A program made the translations under genes and the position numbers. This document shows positions 1 to 6,927 of a DNA stretch of 64,000 bases, piece by piece. The stretch lies in the NCBI RefSeq assembly GCF_047250385.1, contig NZ_JBLBVM010000056.1, positions 372,001 to 436,000 on the forward strand, written 5' to 3'. The stretch's first letter is position 1. Every line of letters starts with the position of its first letter. The notes under the pieces are model-generated. The model did not search any database and was not told where the DNA came from. It worked only from the letters and a program-made list of their open reading frames with translations. This stretch comes from Glaciecola sp047250385 (GTDB lineage Bacteria > Pseudomonadota > Gammaproteobacteria > Enterobacterales > Alteromonadaceae).

Positions 1-20
1 GTTGATTGGATTGTTATATG
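1..20 (-). other. Partial attC site at the window edge
   Basis: On the minus strand the box CATATAAC (plus 13-20) directly overlaps the stop codon of the first gene. It is the reverse complement of that cassette's own start, GTTATATG (plus 440-447 read on the minus strand). Only the R'' box and part of L'' are inside the window. Confidence 0.7.
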
Positions 21-424
21 GCATCAGCTAAAAAAGAATCCAAAGGAACCATTATCCGCAGTGTAAGATCATCATTATTATCCAGAGGACTTTGAATTAA
101 TTGCTCTCTCACTTTTGAAATCAGATCTCTATCCGCTTCCTTTGCATTCGATAATACCCTAGATATTAAAAAAAACATTTCAAAATCTAAATCGCGCTGA
201 GCATTGATTGCATTATCTGAAATTATGCTTGCTCTTATTTTCAAATAAAAACGCAACTTCAAAACTAGCTCAGAATGCTTATATTCGTCAAACTGGTTAT
301 TTATGTTAACTCTAACTTCGTCTGTAAAGCAGTTTCTATCTGGGAAATCGAATGCAAAGCTGGGGTCAGCTTTTCCATGAGCAGTGAAACTGAGAACAAA
401 GAAAGCTATTAGAAAAATTTTCAT
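14..424 (-). CDS. Cassette-borne secreted protein, unknown function
   Basis: A 136-residue protein I do not recognise. The chosen start gives a clean Sec signal peptide (MKIFLIAFFVLSFTAHGKA) with AAGG about 8 bases upstream. Reading further upstream stays open through the whole attC site to position 523, but that stretch is recombination-site sequence and an unlikely coding start. A start at 442 (MSSKVF...) is the other possibility. The mature part is charged and mostly helical in look, with no motif I can name. The stop codon sits inside the R'' box of the next attC, as is common for integron cassettes. It is probably exported to the periplasm. Confidence 0.72.
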   Translation of the reverse strand: MKIFLIAFFVLSFTAHGKADPSFAFDFPDRNCFTDEVRVNINNQFDEYKHSELVLKLRFYLKIRASIISDNAINAQRDLDFEMFFLISRVLSNAKEADRDLISKVREQLIQSPLDNNDDLTLRIMVPLDSFLADAI

Positions 425-440
425 AAATACCTTGGATGAC

Positions 441-509
441 ATATAACACTTACCATAAGCGGCTATCCCGCTCTCTTTGGGAACGTCCGACTTCATGGTT
501 TTGTTATTT
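441..509 (-). other. attC recombination site 1
   Basis: The outer arms pair as ATAAC (443-447) with GTTAT (503-507). The inner arms are ACCATAAG (452-459) and CTTCATGGT (491-499), which pair with one extra base in the right arm. The GC-richer centre can form short secondary stems. The site separates the 14-424 and 524-895 genes. The extra unpaired base is the strand-selection feature known for attC sites. Confidence 0.85.
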
Positions 510-523
510 GCCGCTCCAATCAT

Positions 524-895
524 CTAAGAACTCCCTTGAGAATATTTATCTATTAACTCGGTATTTATACCTTTGATAAAAGGCCCCACCCCGTTCGCCC
601 AATTGAGCCCAAATTGCCGAGCTTCATGTCCAGAAATATAAACTCTGATTGTTGTAGTGTGTTTGTCAAAACTTTCAATTATTAAATCGGCGCATGGCTT
701 TATCCGTTGCTCATCAATAAACATATGTTCGGTTAGGAACTCAATAGAATTTTCCCAACCAGAAGCCAACTCATCGTTTAAATTAATTAATCGAATGTTG
801 TTTTTCGGAACGTCACTATTTAAATGCAGACGAGCTTGGTCAATCGCCTCATTTAAAGAGCCTTCGACTATAATTCTAAATTCATCCTTAGTCAT
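524..895 (-). CDS. Cassette-borne hypothetical protein
   Basis: A 123-residue soluble acidic protein with no signal peptide or membrane segment and no family I recognise. It starts MTKDEFRIIVEGSLNEAID. AGGGG lies about 5 bases before the ATG and the start falls just inside the cassette boundary. It fills nearly the whole cassette between attC2 and attC1, so the cassette is promoterless and depends on upstream transcription. Residues 80-100 read like a beta strand then a helix (TTTIRVYISGHEARQF), which suggests a small alpha/beta fold. Function is unknown. Confidence 0.78.
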   Translation of the reverse strand: MTKDEFRIIVEGSLNEAIDQARLHLNSDVPKNNIRLINLNDELASGWENSIEFLTEHMFIDEQRIKPCADLIIESFDKHTTTIRVYISGHEARQFGLNWANGVGPFIKGINTELIDKYSQGSS

Positions 896-911
896 AAACC
901 CCTACAGGCAA

Positions 912-989
912 ATAACGCTTAACATATGGGGATTTTAGGAGCGCTTTTTCAGCGAGTAAAGCTCCCACCATGATGTTTTTGTTATGTGT
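912..989 (-). other. attC recombination site 2
   Basis: The outer boxes are AAATAAC (912-918) and GTTATGT (983-989). The inner arms are AACATATGG (923-931) and CCATGATGTT (970-979), which pair with one extra base in the right arm. The centre can form GGAGC/GCTCC and CGC/GCG stems. It lies between the 524-895 and 992-1411 genes. Confidence 0.85.
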
Positions 990-991
990 GT

Positions 992-1411
992 TTACGAAAA
1001 ATGACATAGATTGGCCGCTTTTATGTAAGGCGCTAATTTGGTTATTGCCTGCTCATCTTTATACCAAATGATATAGGTATAATCCCATTCTTCTGTAATA
1101 ACACAATCGAGTTCAGGAATTACAAACTTTGAGAATTTCGAAGCGTCTTTGTTCATTGCCTCGTCGTAGCTAGAGAGCGCAGAACTTATATTCCCAATAG
1201 GCACTAATTGTTCTTTAGCACAGAAGGCTTCCTGAAGTGGATAATCCTGACTGAGTAAAACTAAGAGCCGGTTAAACCTTTGCCATTCATTCTCAGTAAC
1301 TTCGTCCAGCTTGTGTAAGTTACCCTCACCTAACCAACCAGACCAAAGAGATATGAATTCCTTTTTGAAATCGGGCCTCACTTCCCAGTCTTCAAAATAT
1401 TGGTGATACAT
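992..1411 (-). CDS. Cassette-borne hypothetical protein
   Basis: A 139-residue soluble protein rich in Trp and aromatic residues (MYHQYFEDWEVRPDFKKEF, then ISLWSGWLGEG). I do not recognise its family. I chose the ATG at 1411 because AAGGA stands 5 bases before it. An in-frame ATG at 1429 also exists but lies inside the attC R' box and has no ribosome site of its own within the cassette. There is no signal peptide or membrane segment. The gene ends next to attC2, giving a compact single-gene cassette. Confidence 0.75.
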   Translation of the reverse strand: MYHQYFEDWEVRPDFKKEFISLWSGWLGEGNLHKLDEVTENEWQRFNRLLVLLSQDYPLQEAFCAKEQLVPIGNISSALSSYDEAMNKDASKFSKFVIPELDCVITEEWDYTYIIWYKDEQAITKLAPYIKAANLCHFS

Positions 1412-1425
1412 CAGGTTCCTTGAGC

Positions 1426-1482
1426 ACATAACGCTTTGCTAACGAGTGAGCTTGCAAATCTCTGTTAAGCATCTTGTTATAA
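1426..1482 (-). other. attC recombination site 3
   Basis: This is the shortest and clearest of the sites (57 bp). The outer boxes are ATAAC (1428-1432) and GTTAT (1476-1480). The inner arms are GCTAAC (1438-1443) and GTTAAGC (1464-1470), which pair with one extra A in the right arm. The centre is about 20 bp. The stop codon of the 1477-2166 gene lies inside the R'' box. Confidence 0.9.
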
Positions 1483-2166
1483 GCCAACTTTTGGGAGCTT
1501 CTCAGTTTTACTCATTTCAAAGCTTTCTAGATTAAGTATTGTTGAGTAAGACATACCAGCTTTTTGATATATAAGAAACAATTCAGTTTGATTCAACAAA
1601 GTATAGTCCACGACTCTTTCTAGTTCATTTATTAATTGTTTATATCCCGAACCATCCGGATTAGTTATTGCCACTGTAGATAGGTCACTGGCTGACAAAC
1701 GGTTATCTTGATCCGAATCGAGTTGAACTAGTTGATACAGAATCGCAATCACCGGTTTGTCAGAATTAAAATCACCGTATCGTAGTTTATCACTACTCTC
1801 AATTAGGTAATTTGTATGGTTGAATAGCCATTTTTTTTCAGACGTCTCGATATCGATAAATAAAAAATTCCGAGTCGAGTTAGATGATTTACTAAAGTAT
1901 GCCCGATCAAACGACTGGTCTGAATAAAGTGGGATCATTAACGTCTTGTTATCATTAAACTTCGATAACTGCCCAAACCTCCAATTTTCTTTTACCTCAG
2001 AGCTTTCTTCAATATTTACGATATTTCTGGTGGTTCTATCTCCAGTAACATCTTGAAAAAGTTTATACGTTACGAATACGAGGACAGCGACGGCTAAAAC
2101 ACCAGCGACCGAGATTACCAGTCCATTGAATCGCCAAATTAATTTAAAGAATTTATTTTCTTCCAT
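1477..2166 (-). CDS. First-cassette membrane-anchored hypothetical protein
   Basis: A 229-residue protein with one N-terminal transmembrane helix (about residues 15-36, VISVAGVLAVAVLVFVTYKL) and a large C-terminal domain that should be periplasmic. That domain has repeated beta-strand-like stretches (TLMIPLYSDQ, FLFIDIETSEKKWLF, VIAILYQLVQLDSDQDNRL) resembling propeller blades. The segment DSDQDNRLSASD resembles a calcium-binding loop of the EF-hand or dockerin kind, but this is inference. GGAG stands 6 bases before the ATG. It is the cassette nearest the attI-like edge, so it should be the best expressed. The family is not recognised. Confidence 0.78.
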   Translation of the reverse strand: MEENKFFKLIWRFNGLVISVAGVLAVAVLVFVTYKLFQDVTGDRTTRNIVNIEESSEVKENWRFGQLSKFNDNKTLMIPLYSDQSFDRAYFSKSSNSTRNFLFIDIETSEKKWLFNHTNYLIESSDKLRYGDFNSDKPVIAILYQLVQLDSDQDNRLSASDLSTVAITNPDGSGYKQLINELERVVDYTLLNQTELFLIYQKAGMSYSTILNLESFEMSKTEKLPKVGL

Positions 2167-2180
2167 GATTCTCCATACCT

Positions 2181-2240
2181 TTACCTTGGCTTATAACAAC
2201 TTATCACGAAGACCGCATAGTAACCACTAGATAATTTCAT
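2181..2240 (-). CDS. 19-aa leader ORF spanning the attI-like / first-cassette junction
   Basis: A 19-codon ORF (MKLSSGYYAVFVISCYKPR) preceded by a full AAGGAGG (plus 2250-2256) with 9-base spacing, far stronger than any cassette ribosome site here. It crosses the recombination point (GTTATAAGCC, plus 2188-2197) and stops 14 bases before the start of the first cassette gene. In class 1 integrons a short ORF in attI1 (ORF-11) with a good Shine-Dalgarno raises translation of the first cassette. The arrangement here is parallel, so a translational-coupling role is inferred. The peptide itself need have no function. Confidence 0.55.
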   Translation of the reverse strand: MKLSSGYYAVFVISCYKPR

Positions 2241-2268
2241 TACACAAAGCCTCCTTACTCATTTAGTT

Positions 2269-2297
2269 TCAATAGCTTACTATTTTTTAGATGACAA
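2269..2297 (-). promoter_or_regulatory. Candidate cassette promoter (Pc-like)
   Basis: On the minus strand TTGTCA (plus 2292-2297), a 17-base spacer and TATTGA (plus 2269-2274) resemble a sigma70 promoter. It would start transcription near 2262, a few bases before the AAGGAGG of the leader ORF. The -10 box is imperfect. Its position just outside the first cassette is where an integron Pc promoter would lie. Confidence 0.4.
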
Positions 2298-2317
2298 TTT
2301 CTACAATTTTTATGCGT

Positions 2318-2337
2318 TTACTATGCATGCATAGTAA
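2318..2337. repeat. Perfect 20-bp palindrome beside the attI-like region
   Basis: TTACTATGCATGCATAGTAA is a perfect palindrome. Its right half plus one base, GCATAGTAAC (2329-2338), recurs exactly at 2215-2224 within the attI-like region, 114 bp away. It could be a regulator or recombinase binding site. The rest of this gene-free stretch (2341-2593) holds only a cluster of imperfect GACTG/CACTA repeats at about 2518-2581 before the recQ stop. Confidence 0.5.
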
Positions 2338-2593
2338 CAACAGCATGCAAAACGGCGCTGAGCCTAAGTTTTATCTGAGCAAGGTTACATGTTGAATTGT
2401 TTTAAATGCAGATCACTATGACAGTCCTTCAGACGAACGGCAGCTTGTTTAATTAAAGTTGGGATGCTGGAATTCGAATATGTGAAACAGTTTATTAATT
2501 CTATTCAATCTCACCTTGTCAGTGACTGATTGACTGTGGGATTGAACTGGTTGACTGTGTGATTCACTAACTGAGTGACTAAAAGTTATCAGT

Positions 2594-4804
2594 TTACGCG
2601 TTTCTTTTGCAAATATATAAAACCCTCATCAAATGAAGTTGCTCATAACTGCACTTTTCGCTCAGAGCTTCGTAAACTGGCTTTAGTCTTTCCGTACCAT
2701 GCGCATCAAATGCAACAAGGCATTCTTCAATCTGTGCCTCATCTAGCTCAACTTCCTGTGTTATCCGTTCAGGTTTGTTAAGGCTATTTCCTGCTTGAGC
2801 GTATTTGTAAAGATGGTTGAAAATGGTGTTGTCCTTTACTTTAAGCGAACTCGAAAGCTCTGCAATGGATTCGCCGCTCTCGAATCTTTCAACAACTTCC
2901 TTAGTTTTACTGCCAATGCTGACGGATTTTGTGACTTCTTTCTTTGATTGCAGACTAGCACTTTGCGAGTTTTCGATTTCTTGTAAATCATGCTGTTTAC
3001 AGAAATCGATGACAAGAGACAAAAATATATCGCCATACTTAGCTAGTTTTGCGCTGCCTACACCATGAATTTTCAATAAACTTTGCTCAGAGTGCGGCAA
3101 GTAGTAAGCCATTTCTTGTAAACTTCGATCAGCAAATATGGCGTACGGTGGCACATTGGCTTTATCAGCTATTAACTTCCTTTCAGTTTTGAGAATGCTA
3201 ACTAGCTCAGTATTTCCAATCACATCAGATTGTGAGGCTTTGCGCGTTTTCTCTGGTGTTGCCTGTTGTAGCATAGCGAAGAATGGCGCCTTTCCTTTTA
3301 GCACATCTGTTGCCAATTGGGTTAACTTCAAACCTCCAAATTGCTCATCTTGACGCAGCAGCTTCTTTTGAATGAGCTGTCGTGACAAGGTCATCCATTG
3401 CTTTTTATTCAGTTCTTTACCGATGTTGTAGGTTGACAACAAGTTGTGTTGGTTTTGCAAAACTTTCTCTGCATTCGAACCTCGCAATACATCAACAATG
3501 TGCGCTGCGCCAAAACGTTGTCCCGTTCTATGAACACAAGATAAAAATTTTTGAGCGGGTACCGTTAAGTCAGACTTCTGCTTGTCATCACTTAAACAAT
3601 TATCACACTTTGCACAAGTTTCGCTCACTTCTGGCTCACCAAAATACTGAAGTAAAGGTACTCGTCTACATTCTTCAGTTTCAGCCAATGCTAGCATTTG
3701 ATTTAAATGCATGGTGGCCAGTCGCTTCTCTTGCTCATTATTCATTTGGTCTATGAAGAAGCGAATCTTTCCAGTATCGCCATAACCGAACAGTAATAGA
3801 CAGTCGGCATCTTGCCCATCACGTCCTGCCCTACCAATCTGTTGATAATAACTTTCTATATTTTTTGGCAGATCATAATGCACTACATAACGTACATCTG
3901 GCTTGTTTATGCCCATGCCAAAGGCAATCGTTGCAACAATAATATCGATATCATCGCGCACGAATTTTTCCTGATTCAGTGCTCTCTTATGATTATTAAG
4001 ACCCGCATGGTAAGGCAGCACCGAATAGCCGTCTTGCTTGAGTTTTGTGGTCAATTCATCCACGCCCGAGCGTGACTGGCAATAAATAATGCCTGATTCT
4101 TTGGCGTGCTTATCAATAAAAGCTTTAGTTTGCAGATACGCTGATTCTTTCGGTGCAACTTCAAGGTATAAATTTGGTCGGTCAAAACTGGCGATGAATT
4201 CACTGTTTTGACTGATATTTAGCTGGCGTTTTATATCTTCACGCACTCGCGGTGTAGCTGTTGCCGTTAACGCAATAGTGACCGCGTTTGGAAAACAAGA
4301 TACTAGTTGATCAAGTTGCCGATACTCTGGTCGAAATTCATGCCCCCACTCTGAAATACAATGCGCTTCATCAATTGCGATACAAGAGATATCAATTGTT
4401 TTCAATAATCCTAAGGTACTTGACTGAAGGGCTGTCTCAGGTGCTAAAAACAATAACTTTATGTCACCGTTTTTAAGCATTACGAGATTTTCTTGATACT
4501 CCTCTGTACTCAATGAGCTATTGAGCACTACAGCAGGAATGTCTAATTCTACAAGTTGCCTAACCTGATCCTGCATCAACGAAATGAGGGGGGAAATAAC
4601 AACTGTGAGCCCATCAAAAACGATCGCAGGGATTTGATAACACAAAGATTTACCGCCACCAGTGGGCATAATGGCTAAGGTGTTATTCCCGTCTAATACG
4701 TTCTCAATAATATGTTGTTGCGTGGAACGAAAATTATCAAAACCAAAAACATCTTTAAGGATTTGGTGCGCATTTTGTATTTGATTAGGCTTCGACGATG
4801 ACAT
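2594..4804 (-). CDS. recQ: ATP-dependent DNA helicase RecQ
   Basis: A 3'-5' helicase acting in recombination and fork repair. Domains in order: DEAH helicase core with Walker A PTGGGKS (residues 47-53) and DEAH (145-148); second RecA-like domain ending in QQIGRAGRDG (arginine finger); zinc-binding RQC region with Cys379, 397, 400 and 403; winged helix; HRDC (about 530-605, with the helix-hairpin-helix-like IHGVGSAKLAKYG); and an extra C-terminal helix-turn-helix module (about 632-720). At 736 residues it exceeds the about 610 of E. coli RecQ because of this module, known from a subset of RecQ proteins. It is transcribed towards the integron array. No partner gene is adjacent. Confidence 0.96.
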   Translation of the reverse strand: MSSSKPNQIQNAHQILKDVFGFDNFRSTQQHIIENVLDGNNTLAIMPTGGGKSLCYQIPAIVFDGLTVVISPLISLMQDQVRQLVELDIPAVVLNSSLSTEEYQENLVMLKNGDIKLLFLAPETALQSSTLGLLKTIDISCIAIDEAHCISEWGHEFRPEYRQLDQLVSCFPNAVTIALTATATPRVREDIKRQLNISQNSEFIASFDRPNLYLEVAPKESAYLQTKAFIDKHAKESGIIYCQSRSGVDELTTKLKQDGYSVLPYHAGLNNHKRALNQEKFVRDDIDIIVATIAFGMGINKPDVRYVVHYDLPKNIESYYQQIGRAGRDGQDADCLLLFGYGDTGKIRFFIDQMNNEQEKRLATMHLNQMLALAETEECRRVPLLQYFGEPEVSETCAKCDNCLSDDKQKSDLTVPAQKFLSCVHRTGQRFGAAHIVDVLRGSNAEKVLQNQHNLLSTYNIGKELNKKQWMTLSRQLIQKKLLRQDEQFGGLKLTQLATDVLKGKAPFFAMLQQATPEKTRKASQSDVIGNTELVSILKTERKLIADKANVPPYAIFADRSLQEMAYYLPHSEQSLLKIHGVGSAKLAKYGDIFLSLVIDFCKQHDLQEIENSQSASLQSKKEVTKSVSIGSKTKEVVERFESGESIAELSSSLKVKDNTIFNHLYKYAQAGNSLNKPERITQEVELDEAQIEECLVAFDAHGTERLKPVYEALSEKCSYEQLHLMRVLYICKRNA

Positions 4805-4903
4805 ATGACTTAAAGTGCAATCCGTGGTTAGTTTAATTTCGCTTTAATAAACGCTGAGTTGTGATTCGTTTTGACACGATGTTTATGATGCTAGTTGCTG
4901 TAA

Positions 4904-4965
4904 ATAGCTATGCAATTTACTTACCTATACGAATTGCGTAGCTATGCATTTTATGTAGCTATGCA
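4904..4965. repeat. 17-bp-period direct repeats upstream of recQ
   Basis: The 303-bp gene-free stretch 4805-5107 carries ATAGCTATGCA at 4904, GTAGCTATGCA at 4938 and GTAGCTATGCA at 4955. A degenerate unit at 4921 completes a 17-bp period. This lies 100-160 bp upstream of the recQ start, so it could be a regulator-binding array. The CTATGCA core also occurs in the palindrome at 2318-2337. A second, weaker repeat (CTTTTACTTTGACG at 5085 and 5105) lies at the end of the methyltransferase gene. Nothing else stands out here. Confidence 0.45.
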
Positions 4966-5107
4966 AAACAATTAGCTTAAGCAAAGTAAGAATCAAAGTA
5001 AGGTACGAAGGTATTCAACAAAGCAGGCACACTAATACGCCTTTAATTGTCTTACAAGCAACATTACATACTATGACGTTCTTTCTTTTACTTTGACGAG
5101 CTTCCTT

Positions 5108-5863
5108 TTACTTTGACGCTCGGCCTTGTGAGTGACCTATCCTAGCGCTAGCCGGAGCAAATCGCGGTTTATTTACTTTCCATTTTGGTTTAATTGTTGA
5201 TAAGGGTATTTCACGCTTACGAGCGACCAAGATATACATAGATGAAAACGCGGGTAAATAGCGCTTACAAAATTGTTGTATTTTTGAACCCGGCAAAAAG
5301 CGAGTATCCGCAAAAAGTGACGAATACATGACATTCTCCTGCTCTACAATTTCAAAACCTAACAACTGCAACCAATCTTTAATTCGCGCGCTAGTAAAGA
5401 AACGCCCCTGATGTAAAAGGTTTCCCTTGTTGATTGGGAAGTACTTCAACACTCCAGCTAAACTATAAGGGTTAAAGCCTGCGATGATCAACTGGCCATT
5501 AGCCGTGATTGCTCGATCGACTTCGCGTAAAATTTGATGAGGGTCTTGAGCAAAATCGAGCTCTGCCGCAAGCAAAAAAGCATCGACTGAATTCTGTTGT
5601 AAAGGTAATTCTCTTGAAACACCGCGGACATTCGCTTTTTCATGCTCAGCATCCGTGATATTCACTACATGCTTAATAGAGCACGCGGATATGTTAATAT
5701 CACTGCTTAAACTACCTAGTCGCACAAAGTGATAGCCAAAAAAGCGTTCTACAATTGGCGCACATGCATTTTCAAGCTCAGCACGAATTTGCTCGCCTTG
5801 ACTTAAAGACGACCATGAACTGGGATATTCGGGCTTGATATCACTGAGCGCTGACCGCATCAC
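5108..5863 (-). CDS. yafS: YafS-type SAM-dependent methyltransferase
   Basis: A class I methyltransferase of 251 residues related to the Methyltransf_11/BioC-like group. The usual glycine-rich motif I is not obvious. The later parts are clear: ELPLQQNSVDAFLLAAELDF (motif II/III region), HQILREVDRAITANGQLIIAGFNPYS (motif IV and the post-I strand), and a C-terminal VARKREIPLSTIKPKW segment typical of YafS. It is divergent from gloB, exactly the E. coli gloB/yafS arrangement, which supports the assignment. The substrate of YafS is not known to me. The 177-bp spacer to gloB should hold both promoters. Confidence 0.78.
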   Translation of the reverse strand: MMRSALSDIKPEYPSSWSSLSQGEQIRAELENACAPIVERFFGYHFVRLGSLSSDINISACSIKHVVNITDAEHEKANVRGVSRELPLQQNSVDAFLLAAELDFAQDPHQILREVDRAITANGQLIIAGFNPYSLAGVLKYFPINKGNLLHQGRFFTSARIKDWLQLLGFEIVEQENVMYSSLFADTRFLPGSKIQQFCKRYLPAFSSMYILVARKREIPLSTIKPKWKVNKPRFAPASARIGHSQGRASK

Positions 5864-6040
5864 CTAATGTTTACTTCCTGAAAAATAGTAAAATAAAGTG
5901 TAGCAAGGTTATAGTGAACGCACATTGCTTTGCAAGCGTAATACAATTTAATTAAGTGTCGTATCAAATATGCTTGAAACTTAGAATCATCAAGCGTATT
6001 CCAACAGTGAGCGATACCATTATTGAAGGAGTTTTAAGAA

Positions 6041-6814
6041 GTGGCTATGAATAATATTTTTGCTATTCCAGCATTCAATGACAACTATATTTGGTGTTTA
6101 CATGACGATAAGCATGCAATGGTTGTTGATCCTGGTGATGCAACGCCAGTCAAATCAGTATTGGACGAGCAACAATTAACGCTCACATATATTTTGATTA
6201 CTCACCACCATTACGATCATACCGGTGGCATTGAGGCCTTAAAAGCAGCTTATCCTGATGCTATCGTTTATGGTCCTAAAAACCCGAGTATTGTTGGTAT
6301 AGATCATGGTTTGAGCGAAGGTGACAAACTTTCATTGCAAGCACCAAATGTTGAGCTTCAGATCATGGAAACGCCAGGTCACACGATGGACCACATTGTG
6401 TATTTTAATGAAGACATCTTATTTTGTGGTGATACTTTATTCTCTGCAGGTTGCGGTCGCATGTTTGAAGGTACTCCGGAAGTCTTTCACAAGTCACTGC
6501 AAAAACTCGCAAGATTACCCGAGCGAACAAAAGTATATTGCACCCACGAATATACCTTGGCTAACCTCGCCTTTGCTACGCATGTTGACCCTAACAACCA
6601 AGCGCTAAACGAATATCATTCTTGGGCTAAAGAGAAACGCAGTCACTCTCAAATAACACTACCGAGTACGATTGCTGAGCAAAACAAGATTAATCCTTTC
6701 TTACGAAGCGATGCCCCTGAAATAAAACAAAACATAGAAAAAATCATGAACTTATCTACTCAATCAGACGTCGAAGTGTTCGCAGCGTTGAGAAGCTGTA
6801 AGGACAATTTCTAA
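6041..6814 (+). CDS. gloB: Hydroxyacylglutathione hydrolase (glyoxalase II)
   Basis: Hydrolyses S-lactoylglutathione to lactate and glutathione, the second step of methylglyoxal detoxification in the cytosol. It is a metallo-beta-lactamase fold with the two-metal motif THHHYDH (His55, His57, Asp59, His60), then GHTMDH and FCGDTLFSAGCGR, and the C-terminal glutathione-binding part around YCTHEYTLANLAFA. Its 257 residues are normal for GloB. AAGGAG at 6026-6031 is spaced 9 bases from a GTG at 6041 and 15 from an ATG at 6047, so GTG is preferred; the two starts differ by two residues. Confidence 0.96.
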   Translation: MAMNNIFAIPAFNDNYIWCLHDDKHAMVVDPGDATPVKSVLDEQQLTLTYILITHHHYDHTGGIEALKAAYPDAIVYGPKNPSIVGIDHGLSEGDKLSLQAPNVELQIMETPGHTMDHIVYFNEDILFCGDTLFSAGCGRMFEGTPEVFHKSLQKLARLPERTKVYCTHEYTLANLAFATHVDPNNQALNEYHSWAKEKRSHSQITLPSTIAEQNKINPFLRSDAPEIKQNIEKIMNLSTQSDVEVFAALRSCKDNF

Positions 6815-6927
6815 TCAACAGTGAAATTTGCTATGATTGGCGTCCAAAAATGGTCATAAAGACCGAGCGATAAGCACAGAGATGCTTTGTAAAATAAACG
6901 ATGAAAGCAACAAAAGATTAGGAACGA

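Larger units (their letters stand above)
1..2197 (-). mobile_element. Integron gene-cassette array (at least four cassettes), no integrase in window
   Basis: Four minus-strand genes are separated by imperfect inverted repeats of 57-78 bp with the attC layout: outer R boxes ending in AAC / GTT, inner L boxes with one extra unpaired base, and a variable centre. The decisive sign is cassette-specific pairing. Each cassette begins GTTATNNG and ends with the matching reverse complement: GTTATAAGCC/GGCTTATAAC, GTTATGTG/CACATAAC, GTTATTTGCC/GGCAAATAAC, GTTATATG/CATATAAC. This is expected because R'' and R' of one attC come from one circular cassette. The array runs off the left edge. The right edge (about 2197) is not followed by a second L-box arm, so it looks like the attI side. 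No tyrosine recombinase gene follows. Confidence 0.88.

Noticed and set aside
657..938. 93-codon plus-strand frame across the second cassette
   Set aside because: Antisense to a better gene with its own ribosome site, and it runs into the attC site.
2198..2593. A further integron cassette or a remnant of intI
   Set aside because: No second inverted-repeat arm pairs with the sequence right of 2197 and no tyrosine-recombinase motif is visible in any frame.
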